Assembly (NCBI GenBank): GCA_023333565.1
Contig: JAJKFH010001359.1
Span: forward strand, 744,001-808,000
Length of the DNA stretch: 64,000 nucleotides
From: Puffinus mauretanicus
Taxonomy: Eukaryota > Chordata > Aves > Procellariiformes > Procellariidae
Direction of reading: 5' to 3'
Below the pieces are notes generated by a model. The model did no database searches, was not told where the DNA came from, and saw only the letters and a list, made by a program, of their open reading frames with translations. How positions within the stretch are numbered: the first letter of the stretch is position 1; each line of letters opens with the position of its first letter. Shown here piece after piece: positions 48,763 to 62,400 of the stretch. Position numbers and translations under genes: made by a program.

Positions 48763-48787
48763 TTTTTTTTTTTTTTTTTTTTTTTTT
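48763..48787. repeat. poly(T) run, 25 bases
   Basis: An uninterrupted T run, followed 24 bp later by the 54-bp tandem duplication. Confidence 0.95.
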
Positions 48788-48811
48788 AACATAGTGCAGC
48801 ATGGCTTTGCA

Positions 48812-48919
48812 CTAAAGACAGATGCACCTAGTTAGGCAATTTTCTGAAGAGATCATACTCTAATGCTAAAGACTGATGCAGTTAGGCAATTTTCTGCAGT
48901 AAGAGATCATACTATAATA
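48812..48919. repeat. 54-bp tandem duplication
   Basis: Unit 1 (48812-48865) and unit 2 (48866-48919) both start ctaaagac and share gttaggcaattttctg and agagatcatact. They differ by a few substitutions and compensating small indels, so the event is moderately old. Confidence 0.9.
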
Positions 48920-49330
48920 CTAATCTCTCTATACATACAGCTCTTGAAGGATCACTTTAAGCAAAGGGTCTTTGTCATGTCAGTTGGAGTGAACATTCAA
49001 GACAGATTTCACTGTGAACTGAAGTGCACCTAAAGGATGATGTGTGGGCAGAAGACATGAGAGAAGGACATTTTCTTTCTCTGTTTTAGGTCCAGTGATA
49101 ACAGTCTGAGTCCAGGTTTCCCATATGCTCTCAGGATGTAAGAAGAGTCAAAGCTGTTTCTCAGAAAAAGACCTTAAGGATTAATCATACTCTTGGAGGT
49201 CTTTCTTGCTCTCATAAAAGCTAGAGAAACAGTGTGAAAAACTAAGACAATTTGTCAAGTAATCAGTTCTATATTTTTCAATCATAAATTGATATGTGTA
49301 ATCAGGCTTAAACTCTTGTAGGACACATCT

Positions 49331-50425
49331 TAGAATCATAGAATCATAGAATAGTTTGGGTTAGAAGGAACCTTTAAAAGTCATCCTGTCCAACCCCCCT
49401 GCCATAGCCAGGGACATCTTCAACTAGATCAAGTTGCTCAGAGCTGTGTCCAACCTGACCTTGAATGTTGCCAGGGATGGAGCATCTACCACCCCTCTGG
49501 GCAACCTGTGCCAATGTTTCACCACCCACATTGTAAAAAATTTCTTCCTTATAGCTAGTCAAAATCTACTCTCTTTTAGTTTAAAACCATTCCTCCTTCT
49601 CCTGTCGCAACAGGCCCTGCTAAAAAGATTGCCACCATCTTTCTTATAAGCCTCTTTTAAGTATTGAAAGGCTGCGATGAGGTGTCCCCAAAGCCTTCTC
49701 TTCTCCAGGCTGAATAACCCCAACTCTCTCAGCCTTTCTTCATGGGAGAGGTGTTCCATCCCCCTGATCACTTTTGTGGTCCTCCTCTGGACCCGCTCCA
49801 ACAGGTCCATGTCTTTCCTGTGCTGAGGGCTCCAGAGCTGGATGCAGTACTGCAGGTGAGGTCTCACCAGAGCAGAGTAGAAGGGCAGAATCACCTCCCT
49901 CAACCTGCTGGCCACGCTTCTTTTGATGTAGCCCAGGATACGGTTGGCCTTCTGGGCTGCAAACGCACATTGCTTGCTCCTGTCCAGTTTTTCGTCCACC
50001 GGTACCCCCAAGTCCTTCTCGGCAGGGCTGCTCTCAATCCTTTCATCCCCCAGCCTGTATTGATACCGGGGGTTGCCCCAACCCAGGTGCAGGACCCTGC
50101 ACTTGGCTTTGTTCAACCTCATGAGGTTTACACGGGCCCGCTTCTCGAGCTTGTCCAGGTCCCTCTGGATGGCATCTCGTCCCTCAGGCATGTCAACCGC
50201 ACCACTCAGCTTGGGGTCACTTGCAAATTTGCTGAGGGTGCACTCAATCCCACTGTCTATGTCATTGATGAAGATATTAAACAGTACTGGTCCCAATATG
50301 GACTCCTGAGGGACACCACTCGTCACCGATCTCCATCTGGACCACTACCCTCTGGATGTGACCGTCCAACTAATTCCTTATCCATTGAACAGCCCACCCA
50401 TTAAATCCGTATCTCTCCAGTCTTC
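49331..50425 (-). mobile_element. CR1 LINE, 5'-truncated copy of a different subfamily (element C)
   Basis: It begins at its 3' end with three overlapping octamers (tagaatcatagaatcataga), then tttgggttagaaggaacctt, a 3' end type different from elements A and B. It covers the 3' UTR and the C-terminal half of ORF2. The 5' truncation lies at about 50425, in the RT block corresponding to RWVKNWLDG of element A. Confidence 0.93.
49559..50326 (-). pseudogene. CR1 element C ORF2, C-terminal RT region
   Basis: A 255-codon open frame starting [20 protein letters not shown]. The catalytic motif is FASD at residues 34-37 instead of FADD. Downstream blocks include [60 protein letters not shown] and [20 protein letters not shown]. 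It matches elements A and B in order but differs at many positions, consistent with a separate CR1 subfamily. Upstream of the frame the sequence continues as degraded RT to about 50425. Confidence 0.92.
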
Positions 50426-53400
50426 TGAAGCTGCTTTCCCTACTTCTGACAGGATGAAGAGGAACTTAAGGTGTCTTCAGTTTTCCAGTATGACTAGTTT
50501 ATAACAGATAATTGGCCCCAACCATTCCTTACTAGCGTTGAGCACTCTGAGCTGCTTGCTTGTTAATTATCCACTTCAAGAATGTGATGTGGAACATTTT
50601 CCTTCTGTAGGATAGTTTCAGCTACCTGAGTCCATAGAGACACAAATTAATGTCTGCTAACGAACTGTGAATTATTAATGTGAAGTTGCTGCTGATAATG
50701 ATTATTTGTTTAATCACTGCTTCATGGTACAAGTAACAGATAAATATTGATTCTGGAAGATTTGGTACTTTAAGCAATGAAACTTTTGAAGTCCAATTTT
50801 TTTGTTGACATGTATACCTCTTGGTTGGATTCTCTAGCATCTAATGATGCAAGGTCTGCTCTGGCCCTTTTCTTCTATGGCATCTGTCCTGTACCTGGTC
50901 ACTGATATTCATGAAACTTGAGTTAAATTCTCTGAAATTAACTATCTTTAATCAAATTCGGTTAAAATCAACCAGTAGAATTCTAAGTTATTGAGGGAAA
51001 ATGGAGAGACTGAGGAGGAAAAATTCTTCCATATTTGTGTCTCTCAAAATGCCTGGAAAAAGCCCTCTGATAGCAATTTCAGAGTATATACACTGAAGAA
51101 CTTCAAATATAAATAATTTCTCAACACAGAGAGGCTTGTGATAAATCATCAAAAGCACTCCAGATACCTGCCCCTATTCTTGTTTATGATCTCATTTTCT
51201 TTAATGGAAAATAAGATTAATGAGATGTCTGCTCATCTAGGCTAAAGGTTCAGCATTGCAGATGGCCATATAAAAAAAGCAATACTATCTGCTCGCGTAG
51301 TTGAGTTAAAACCTTAGAATGACATGGCAGAAACAGGGATAGTAAACATTCTGGCCAGTAATAGCTGTGGGCTCTTTTGCTCTATGGTTTTATAGTGCCC
51401 ATTCAGCTCTGATTTTTGCTGGTGAGAGAGAAGAACAGCATTGTCAGGTCACTAGTGATCCCACTGCCTTGTCATTATTTCTGCTGCCCATGTGGCTCCA
51501 CTCCACTGAATGCACTGCCTGTGATTTCATTTGAATACATGGTGATAAAAGATTTGTCCAACCTCAGCTGAATGATAAAACATCCACTCAGTGTCATGGG
51601 AGTATGTCCTTCCTTATTCTCCACCATGTAATCCTGCACCATTATGGCACCAGAAATGTTAACATTGACTTCAGTGGTGGTAGGACAGTGCTGGACAGTT
51701 TTAAGCTTGTTGAAAGTCAGTTAAATGCAACCAGATGCAGCAAGGCAAGCTTTAAGCACAAGCTAAATGGTCAGCCACTCAGGACAAGCCGCCAGGAGCT
51801 GTGTCCGAGTTGAACAAGCTGGCAGCATGGGTGCCAGCTGCTGAGGTCCCAGTGGACTGTAAGGCGAGATGGCTACTTCTGTGAAGGTGGCTGCCTGTAG
51901 TGGTGGTACTGCCTGTAGTGGTGGTACTACCCCCTCCACCGTCCCACGCTCTGCCCCCAAAGAGAACAGGGACAGCAAGCTGCGGTCTTCAGAGCTAGGT
52001 CCAGCTACTGCACCTCCCCATCTTTTTTCCTTTCCATTCCCCTCCCGTGGTTGGAATGACTGGCCCTTCATACTTGGAGCATCTAACTTCAGGATTTTTT
52101 CTACCTTATTGAGGAGACTTGAGCCAGCTTTGATGCACAGAGAAAATGCAATGCGGTATTTTCCTATGAAGACTTACTCACTGCTGTTCAGACACTTCTG
52201 CTCTCTCCCTATCTTAACTGCTGCAATCCTTTTAGTTTAACACATCCTCCCCTGTATACATGGCACTTAGGAAATGATTCCTTTCTTCCCCACCTATAAA
52301 CCGTGCTGAGATTTCTTCGGTTTGTTGCCACATAAATGAGAACAAGTTGTGTGTATGCCAGGAAATAGCAAATACCAATCTATTGTCACTTACTTTTTTT
52401 ATGGCTACTTTCATCTGAGGATATTAAATCACCTTAGAACTATCAGTTAGCTGAGAACACGTTTTGCTGCGTCTCTGAAGTTAAAAAGTAGTGAAATAAG
52501 AAGACATTTCAAATTTTTATCCATTTTTTTGTTGCCTTGTTTGTTTGTTTGTTTGTTTTTCTTTTGCATTGGAATGAACTCTCCCAGACTTTGCATTTTA
52601 GAGCTATGTGTAATCTGATCATCACAGATACAGAGGGGCATTTCAAGTCCATCTTCCTATGCAACTGGTGGTCTGCAGCTTTGAAATGGAATCACCAAGC
52701 TGGGCCACACTGACATATGCCTTTCTACTTGCAATAAATGCATGTTCCTGTGAACAAGATATTTGCATGAAACTGCAGTATAATTCCTTTTCTGTATTCT
52801 AGAGAGCTTAAAAGGGTTTCATGTTTCTTAAACAGGTATTCAACTCTTCACACTTCCAGGAATGCAGCCTTTCCCAAGATTTGTGGTGGGAGGGGGGAAG
52901 GGATTAAGATCACTTATTTTAAATCCTAAACTAGAACAACCAATATTTTGAGCTTGAATGGAAAGTTCTTAGACATGGCTGTGATACTTTGGTTATGCCC
53001 TTATATGTTCCAGGCACTTTGCTGTCAGGCAGAAAAGTTACGTAGAAATGATATTAATATTTGAAGTTCATCTTTAGTAGAATCTGCACAGGTACGATTG
53101 TCCACTGTCTAGCAAATCAGTGATTTCCTAGGCAGTGGAACTTCGCATCTTTAAAAATGTGCTTAAAATCATTGTTCCATGTATGTTCTGTGCTTTGTTG
53201 GATTAAGACAAAGTACTAAGTGCTGCTAAGTGCTCAGTGCTGCTCTAGGGAATTTCTTCATGAAGGATGTCAAATACTTGTATGTCATGAACTTGCTGAA
53301 AAATCATCATCATGATGTTGTGGGTGCCTTCCTTATGGGTAGGTTTATCTCAATGAATGTCTCTGTACTGTCATTTTGATACCTTTCTTATTACCATCAC

Positions 53401-56400
53401 TCACTTGTTCAATGCAAAAAACCCTGATCTTTTTTCTGCTGTCTGAGTGATAGGGTTATCTAAATTGTTCTCCTCCTTCGTTTAGCACTGCAATTCATAA
53501 TGCTATGAGGAAAACAATTTGTTTCCCATTTCATCATAAATTAAGGCTCTATATTTGTTTCTAGTGGATTTATTTGAAACAGTCAAAAACTTTTAATAGG
53601 AGTTGGGCACTTACTTCTCCTTCTGTGTTGTTGAAAATATTTCCCTTATGTCATTTACCTTTGCTATGCCCTCAGAAGAATACGGATAAGATTTTCAGCA
53701 GCCGTGGGATGACTTTCAACTTCCATTAATTTTTTTCCTTCTTAATTGCTTTGATGTTTTAAAAACCATATCTTATGTTCATGATTGTTTTTAGAGCAGT
53801 ATTGACCAACCACCCCACAGTGTTAGGGGTTTCCCTGCCTTCCCCGGCTTTCTTCTGCTGTAGCATTTTTTACCTTGAGGTAATTGAGCTCTCTGGAAAT
53901 TTAATTTACTGATGGAAATAATGGCATTCAGGAATGCAAGCTCTTTATCACAGGAATCCCTTTGCAACATCTTGAACTAAAATGAGTTTCATAGTTATCA
54001 CCAGTATAGAAAGACACAAATATTCAGCAATAATTCTTCTATTTTTAAAATGGTACTTAATTTCTTAATTTGTATTTGATTAGCTGTGAATTGCTAGCTA
54101 TGTTAAATTTGTATCTTGAATTCTTATGATATTTTTGGTCAGTTGCAGCAAAGAAATCACACATACTGTCATAAACTTACATTTACATGTTTTGCTTTAA
54201 CATTAAATCATTCTGCATAGACAGCTTGTAGGAAGATGAAAAAAAAAAGAATTATTCTGGGGTCAAAGTCAATATAAAATTCACATCAGCATTAACATAG
54301 AAGATATATTTGAGTATGTTATTTAGTAACTTGAACATTTTCAGTGTTCAGTAATTCCATGCTATAGTAAAGGGATGATTTATCAAAATCTACTGCACAG
54401 TCAGTTTATAACAACAAAATAGATGACTTTATTTGCCTGGCTTCCGTGCTATTGAATTATCTACTTGAAACGGTGTAACTATGTAAAATGAACTACTTCA
54501 TAGGAGGCATCTTCTAAAAAATATTAGTATTACTAGCCATGTCCCCAGTGTCAGTTCAAGAACGTATATAAATTTTAATGGGAAATTATAAATTATTTGG
54601 GGACTAATTGAAGACCCTGAGGTCACTGTAGTTTTATTCTTGAGATATTTTTCAAAACTTCAGTCACAAGAGGTGAGATTTCCAAAAGTGTTTAAGTGAT
54701 AAAGGACTAAAGTATATAAAGTGCTGATTCTCCAATTCGCAGTCTGCAAGTCTGGAAACGTACAACCACCAGCTGCAGGAAGTGGAGGGGATGTCCCAGG
54801 GAAAGGTTCCCTCCACTTCTGCCATGTTTTGTGGCCTCTGAAGCATGTCCCACTGTCCCTGCCAGAGACCAGAAAGGTGGCTTTCTTCTGCTCTCTTCTA
54901 ACAAGTTTTATGTTCCTCTTAAAATGGAAAAGTAGAAACCTCATAAAATACTTAAGTAAGTATGGCAAAAAGAAATGTTACAAAAATATTTTATTCTTGA
55001 CAAGTTATAAATGGTATGCTATAATCTGTACTGCAGGAAGCTAAAACAGCGCATGAATGATGCATTTTGACTTTACTGATCTGTTGTGACAGAAATTTAC
55101 TCTCTCTGCTAGGTTAGAGGATGTAGATACAAAACTACTCTGTCAAAACATTTTCTATCAGATTGACTTAGGATCACATGCAATTGAATGAGATACACAT
55201 TTCTAGGTAATGTACAGCTGGATTTACAGAGTTATCTGAGAAGATGGGTGAAAGTCATGGAAGATGGATGTCTAACCAGGGGCTGGGTTTGTAGATCCTA
55301 ATGAATGTTTAGCTATGTGGTTAGTACTTAGACTTATACGTCACAGGAGAAAAGATGCTCAAACAGACTTAGAATTAGCTCTGGCTGAAACCAGAAATTA
55401 TATTGCCATACTAGGTGGGTTGTGAAGAAAAACCAGCTTCAAGTTCTGATTTGGTACTAGCTCAGCTTGTCTGCATGGTGCTCTATCATCTAGATGTGCC
55501 TGACTTTGGAGAAGTAATTTTGATAATATCAGTGGATTTTTAACTTTTTTTTTTTTCTTCCTGTTACCAAAATAAATGCATGAAATAATCATTAGAATGA
55601 CAGGGAAAGGAGAGGAGCATAAAATCAGAAACTGAGTATTTTTTCTGGCAATGTTTCTTGACTTTGGCTTAGAGCTCTAGCAGAGTATCTGTAAGATACT
55701 TGTTATTGATTAAAGTTCAGTTAAAACTGAAGAAAATAGAGAAGCACACTCTTATGGATCTGTATTCTGAGAATCGTTTTACAGTGTATGCTGATGAAAT
55801 TCTGTCTAGTCCCTGCCCCAAAGGTGGGAAGTTACTGTAATTCGTTGATTTACAGATCATGCAGGGAGTGATTAAGCATGAGTATTTTGTGATAGGTGTA
55901 AATTAAAAAGGAATGTCAAATACCCTCAAATACCAAAGCACCTCGCTGAGTGTTTTTGTAGATATGTGATTGCCTTTTATAACTGAAGAAAAGATTTAGA
56001 TATCCAGGAAAAACAGTGTTGCACTTCATGTATATCTATAGCTTCTCATAAGCACCTCCAAGCACCTGGAGACAGATAAATATTAATAAACAATGTTAAC
56101 AACACTGGTGTGAATCCCCTGAAATTTGTTGTGTTCAACCCTCATGAAATACCTTGCTTGCCAAGCATGAATGCTCACACAATTTTTGGAGAATATCTGA
56201 GTGCCATATGAATACCTGAATTTGAATTTGAACAAAGGCGGTCATGCTCTAACACTCATACCTGTTGTTCACTGTTTGTTATTTACTCTATTTTCCTGCT
56301 TAGGATGTTTCAGGCATCTGTTTGGACAGCAGAAAAAAAAATAAGTCAGTTGGCTTAGATCACAAATCACATGCAATGAATAACGGCTAGCAGGCAGTTG

Positions 56401-59400
56401 AAGGGAACAGTTTGGAACTCCTCAGGAGGGCTGAAATGTGTTCACCAAAACTTTACTTTTATTACTGAATATAAAAGGAATATCTGTTTGACAGTGTGAC
56501 ACAAATAAAAAGGCTTATGTTCCCTTATTGACCCATTATCAACTCCTCCCCCAAATACAATGATTTTATCAACTCCCTAGTACAATGGTTTGAGATTAGT
56601 GTCAAGAAAGACTCCCAAACTTTTTGAAATTGAAGTTATATATCTATATTTTTTCAGGCAGATCTATAAACTGAAGTGATTTGTCTATCTTAAAAGAGCA
56701 AATCAGGGACAAAACCAGAAACAGAATCTAAGACTTTTGATTCTGGCTCTCCAGATCTAAGTAGTAAGTCTTGGTGTCTATTCTATAATCTGTAAAAGAA
56801 AATGAAATTACATTAGAGGGAATATTAAACTGAAAGTATTGCAAGATTGTCATGATATTATAGTCTGTTTTAGTACAGAAATATAATTTTTAAAATAAAG
56901 CTTTCAAAAGCACTAGTATGCAAATGTTTTTCATATGTTGACTTACCATTTTCCTTTGTAGCCCTTTGTACCTCTTGAAAGTCTAATGCATAGTTTTTGG
57001 TAAGAGATACCAGCCCTGTACTGCCTGGAACATCTTTCATGATCTAATTTGATTGCATAGAAGACAGAGAACGCAGTAACTGAACAGGCTTCCTTAGGTG
57101 TTGAAAAAGCACAGAGTTTAGTCTTTCCATTTATGAATAGAGTAATAAGTAAAATATAGTATTTCCTGAGTATATAGCTCTTGGTAGGGATTAACATTCT
57201 GTTTCCCAGGTAATAAAATTAGAGGCCCTCAGAGTTAAATATTCATGTCTGCATCTGCTGAAAAAAGCACACAATCAAAAAAAGATGTATAAATCCTCAG
57301 CTACTAGGGTAAAGCATCAGGTTACATTGGTAGTAAAAATGTCCCACCATACAGCTTTTCATGCAAAGCCTGGATCATTTAAAAAATACCTTAATCTAAT
57401 TAAAGCCTTCCTTTAGCTGTTTCTTATGTGTACAATGATATAAAAGGTTATCAAGACTCCCCAAATTCTTTTTGATAACTGGTTGTTTCCTTCCCACCTT
57501 CCCCTTCATCTACTGTGAAATCAGATATCCTGATATCTTTTCCATCTACAACTGCTTATGAAAAATGTGTGAGCAGGGCTTTGTTAAATGATTAACTCCA
57601 AAAGAAAAGGAGCTGGATCTGATGACCCAAGAAATCTCATCTAGTCTCCTTGACCTATGAAATGTTTTGGCTCAACTACAAGGAATACGTCAGAATAATT
57701 ACAGAAGGAGAGAAAAAGCCAAATTACTTTCAATCATTGAATTGCTATGAATCCTTTTTAAAATAAGGTCTAATTGACTAAAGCATTATTTATTTTCAAG
57801 TCTTGTAATTGTCCCATTGTCATGGAAGCTTATCAGAAGTACCAAAGCATTGGTATAAAATGAACCTGGCTTATGTTAAATCCCCAATGAGTCAGTCTGT
57901 TCGTGACAGATATCACTATCAGCTATATGGCCATCCAAAAACCCTAAGTCTTGTAAAATAGAAACAAAACAACAAAAAAGGCTTGTTTAGTTTTCAGTCA
58001 GAGACCTCAGTTTATATATGAGCGAGAGATTCTTCCTGTTTAAATGATAAGTGAGCTGGGATTTTCCAGAACTCCTATTTTAACATAACTTCATTTCATC
58101 AAAGTCAACAAGACTGACTGGAATAGCAAGCTGAGCAAGGCTGAACCTCTTAGAAAAATCTATCTCGTTCTCCAGGGTGCAGAAAAGAGATTGCTTTTTT
58201 TCTTATATGAGTTCTGTGGAACATGTGTCCAATGTAGGAACCTATAACTCCTCCTTTCTTCAGGTAAAAATTTTCTAGATTATAAGAAACTTCTAGAACT
58301 GGGGCAGTGCCTTTGGATTTGTTTTTGGTATGCCCAGTTGGATTTTTAAATGTACTTAAAAATCTAGTCCATAAAATGTTCCTAGGAGGTGTGCTAGTGA
58401 TGAACTAAAATAAGAAGGCTTGAAAAACACTAGGAAAACAGAATTAGGCCAAAAATGTTAAATGAAAAGAAAAAGGGGAAGTACTTGTTTCATAGTTAAC
58501 TTTGCATACATTTTGGCTAAAGTTTCAGAGAGGCTACAGATGAGACTGACACATATTCGCTGTACAGCTGTTGTTTTTCAAACAGACCACCCCCTGCACT
58601 TCCCCTGCCAGCCCCTTTCATAGAAGATTTTGTACTTGGATGTTTTTAACGCCACTATAATGTAATGCTTTGTCCTCTTTTTTTAGCTACCGTTGCCAAT
58701 TGTGGCAAGCTGTTTGATGCTTTCAACATGTGAAATAAACAGGCCTTAGAGATAAGGCTGATGGTATCAAATTCTTTTAGACAGTATCTTGTGCCAAATT
58801 TGAACCGCAGTCTTCAAAGCTGAAATGCTGTATGAGGACTATGCAGTTGTAGCAGTATATGAATGCCAGTTGCTTTTCTTGTAGATGGGAGATGATTTTT
58901 ATTGCTGTTTGTAAATTTGGTGGTGAGAGCAAAAGTTGTCTAATGCAAATATATTGTAATACTAGTGTCTTGCCCCCTGTGTTTTTTTCTCCTGTTGATC
59001 CTGTAAAATGGCTCTGCAAGAAGAAACACAGCTGTTTCTCTGCCTTTTGATCTCTGCACAGATATCTGTGTTCACCTCTTGCTCCATGGGAGACATTTGG
59101 ACAAGATGGAAATTTGAGGTGACACAATACAGCAGGTAGCCTGAAGACAGTGACATGAAAATATCCTTGATCACTGTAGTCTATAATTATGGGTGGTGGT
59201 GGTGTGTTAACAAATTTTACCAAAAAATGCTCTGAATTTAATTTTTACCTTTAGTTTCATTTTACCATTTCACAAATGAAAACATGGCAAACCATGTCCA
59301 AACACCTGTGTAAGACAGACCCAACTGTGCTCAGTTTTTCCAGGAGCCTGACTGAGAGCCCACAGCCATGAGAGAAGGGCAGTGCATGTACTCAGTAGCA

Positions 59401-62400
59401 CAGAAGCCGGAGAGAAACACGCTGACATGTGTTCAAAGAGGTAGGAATCAGGCATAACCTCACCAATAGTCCCTTCCTCTAGACACTGCTTGAGGAACCT
59501 CAGAGGTTACAAAACTGCCTGGGTTTAACACTGCTGCAAAATCCTCTGCAGTTTAGCTTGAAAGACCATCACTCTGCCTGGGTCATCACATTCTCACTGA
59601 GAGTTGTAGAGGTACAGCCATCTCAGAGATGTGCAGAAGAGCACCAAGGTCCTTCACAAGCAAATCTTTCTTACCATCAGCTTTACTGAAAGCCCAGATT
59701 TGTTAACTGTCCTTCTGGAGGAGCTTCCAAGGATGATAACATTGCTGGAGACCAGCTGATTATGGAAGGTGTGACCATTTCTGCCCTGCTCAGCATAGCT
59801 GTTTGGCAGCTTTCCTTTCTAGCCACTGACCTGTTCTCCTTCCTTTCCTCTAAGATTCAACATGGAACTGTATAAATTCACCCATGAAAAGAAAGTTGCT
59901 GGGGTTTGTTGTTATTTAAAACAGGAGTGTTTTGTAGTGACAGGCAATTAAAGAGATGGTGCTTTCTGAACATGACATATCGCCTAGTAATGGAGGCACC
60001 GCTCTGTGAGACATGCGATGGCTTGTGATACGTCATGAGGCAATTTAGTTAGAAATTAACTTGTGTCTAATCTGACTGGTAGGCTGTTTCAGGTGATTCA
60101 GTCATTGCAAAAGTGTGGATGGAGGGATGTTTTTTGCAGGCAGGTGAGGGAAGGGGACTAATTTGCATTTTTAAAGCTAGAGATAGCAAATTTGTTGTCC
60201 TTCTCTTGAAACTGCCTTCAAGTAAGACTGTTAATTGTTGAACTTTTCCTTGAAGGGAAGAAAAATAGAACAGAAATAAATACTTGAACAGTTGCATACA
60301 CCCAATTATCACATAGGGGACATTAAGGCCGTACCTTGAATAACATAAATCAGCACAGCTCTACTATTTTTAGTGCAGTTTCATAGTTTCATTGCCCTGA
60401 CTGTTTAAATTCCAGGTTCTCATATATATATTTCATAATCAGTTTGAATGACTATAATGTTTCAGCCTTCAAATTTATTCACTAGACAATTTTGATCAGG
60501 TGAAATAGGGGTAAAAACAGACAGGAATTTAATTTCTACTGGTTATTTGGAAAATGTATGTATGACATATCAATAGAGATGTTTCTGTGTATTCATTCTG
60601 GCCTTGTCCCAGGTTGCATGACACATTTCAGTCTTCTAGGTGTTCTTTTTTTCTATTATCCTTTCAAATTTGTTATTTAAAATCTAGACAAATGGACCTA
60701 GAAATGTTTTTCAATTTAAAAGGTGGAAACAATAATTTTGTTTTAGTCTGTAGATACAGGTTTTGTAAAAATAATGTTTTAATGAACCATAAATTAATTC
60801 AGCTGTTTTTGTGGCCTTTTACAATTCTAAAGAAAGAAATTGATGCTTTGGAATTTAACATGATATATTGTTCTTTGTAACCTGGACATTGCAACATTTC
60901 ATGGTGGCTGATACCCAGAGATCCAAATACATAAGCAGTTACATGTATGTTGAAAGCAACTGAGTTTTTTTCCCATTGCCAAATGCAAAGTGGAGGACAA
61001 ACATAACCTAAATGGGGAAATATCTAAAAAACAGAAAAAGACAATAGAATTAGATTTTTAAAGTGCAGCAACTTCAAGTTTTAATACATAAAATAACCAT
61101 GCATAAAAGAATTTGCTTTTTAAGTGTGTATCAGTTTTAATTTGGCAGTATTCCTAACATTGACTTGACAGCATTTAACAGAAAAATATTATGGTCTTGA
61201 TACTTAGATCAGGTGCATGTTCTGTAGGACTGCTGATGAAATAATTTAGTTTAGTGTCTAAGACTCCAAACTAATATTTATATTGAATATTATCTTGCTC
61301 CACAAGTGGCCTTATAAAATTCAATGGGACCTTTACTTGAGCAAGACGTTCTCACAGCTGAAGGGTAATCACACAATTATCAGTTCCTTCCTCTAAAATT
61401 AAGATCTAATTATGTGTTTCCTTTACTTGAACAGTCTTGTTTACAGAATTCAGTTCTTGATTTTTAACATGTGAAAGGGAAAGGGGTTGGAATTTTATAT
61501 TGGACTTAAGACATTTGTTTTAGTAACAAAACTATATTTTTCAGAATCCATATTAATGTACATTGAGAAACTTCCCTGCTTTTGCACCTGTAAATTATCA
61601 TTGAGTGTGTATGCCACTATCAATTACTGTTGATTCCTGCAGCGGAAAAGTGATCATTTTCCTTGTTATGCCAAGGAGAAGAGAGAGGCCACCCTGCTTC
61701 TGTTTAACACTGTTTAACACTGAAGGTTGTTACTGGCTGATGGCTTTCAATACCCACTGTGGTCATTAACTGTGTCAAATAACTGTCAGCTGCAGGAGAC
61801 AAAGAACCTCAAAAAAAAAATGATTCTAACTGTTTTGGAGAAATGAATGCAGAGGGTTGGATGAGTCTCAGAGCCACTGAGGTTTTGTTGATATCTCAAA
61901 CCATACTGAGTTTGCAAAACTTTTTGAAGTCTAATATTTTCTTATTGTGCCCTACTGAAAGAAATGTTCCCTCTATTAATTGCAGTCCACACTAAATCTA
62001 AACAGACACTCATAAATAGAGAAGGTTTGGACTTTTCTCCATACCATCTTGTTTCCAGGTGTCCTGTAAGATTCTGAATTTTAGAAGCAGACACGTCTAT
62101 TTCCTGCTAGTGATCAGTTAAAATTTTCTCCTCTGAAAGGAAGCATCATGGACAGTGCTTGTTGATACATCCGTAAAATGCCATGAACTTTACAGAACTA
62201 TAAAAATATATTTTTTTAATTGATTAAACCTGTTTGGCAAAGAGACAGAAATGCTAGAGATACAAAGAGAGAGGGAAGTGGGAGAAATGGGAACCAATTT
62301 ATGAATTAAATAACTATTTAATTGAGCTCACATAAATAAAAGTCTTCCAGTCCTTTCCAGAGCTTCTTTACACAATTATATCTTCCATCAAATCACTCTT

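Larger units (their letters stand above)
47191..49330. other. unannotated AT-rich non-coding DNA
   Basis: Contains a T-rich tract at 47492-47528, a T25 run at 48763-48787 and a 54-bp tandem duplication just after it. No gene recognised. Confidence 0.55.

Noticed and set aside
49742..50404. 220-codon plus-strand open frame
   Set aside because: Antisense of the CR1 element C ORF2 region; no independent protein features.
51869..52240. 123-codon plus frame with repeated ACSGGT
   Set aside because: The repetition comes from the 18-bp tandem duplication. The rest is unremarkable and an opposite frame also exists.
58777..59223. 148-codon minus-strand open frame
   Set aside because: No domain, no splice or promoter context, and a competing frame on the other strand. 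Chance is sufficient.
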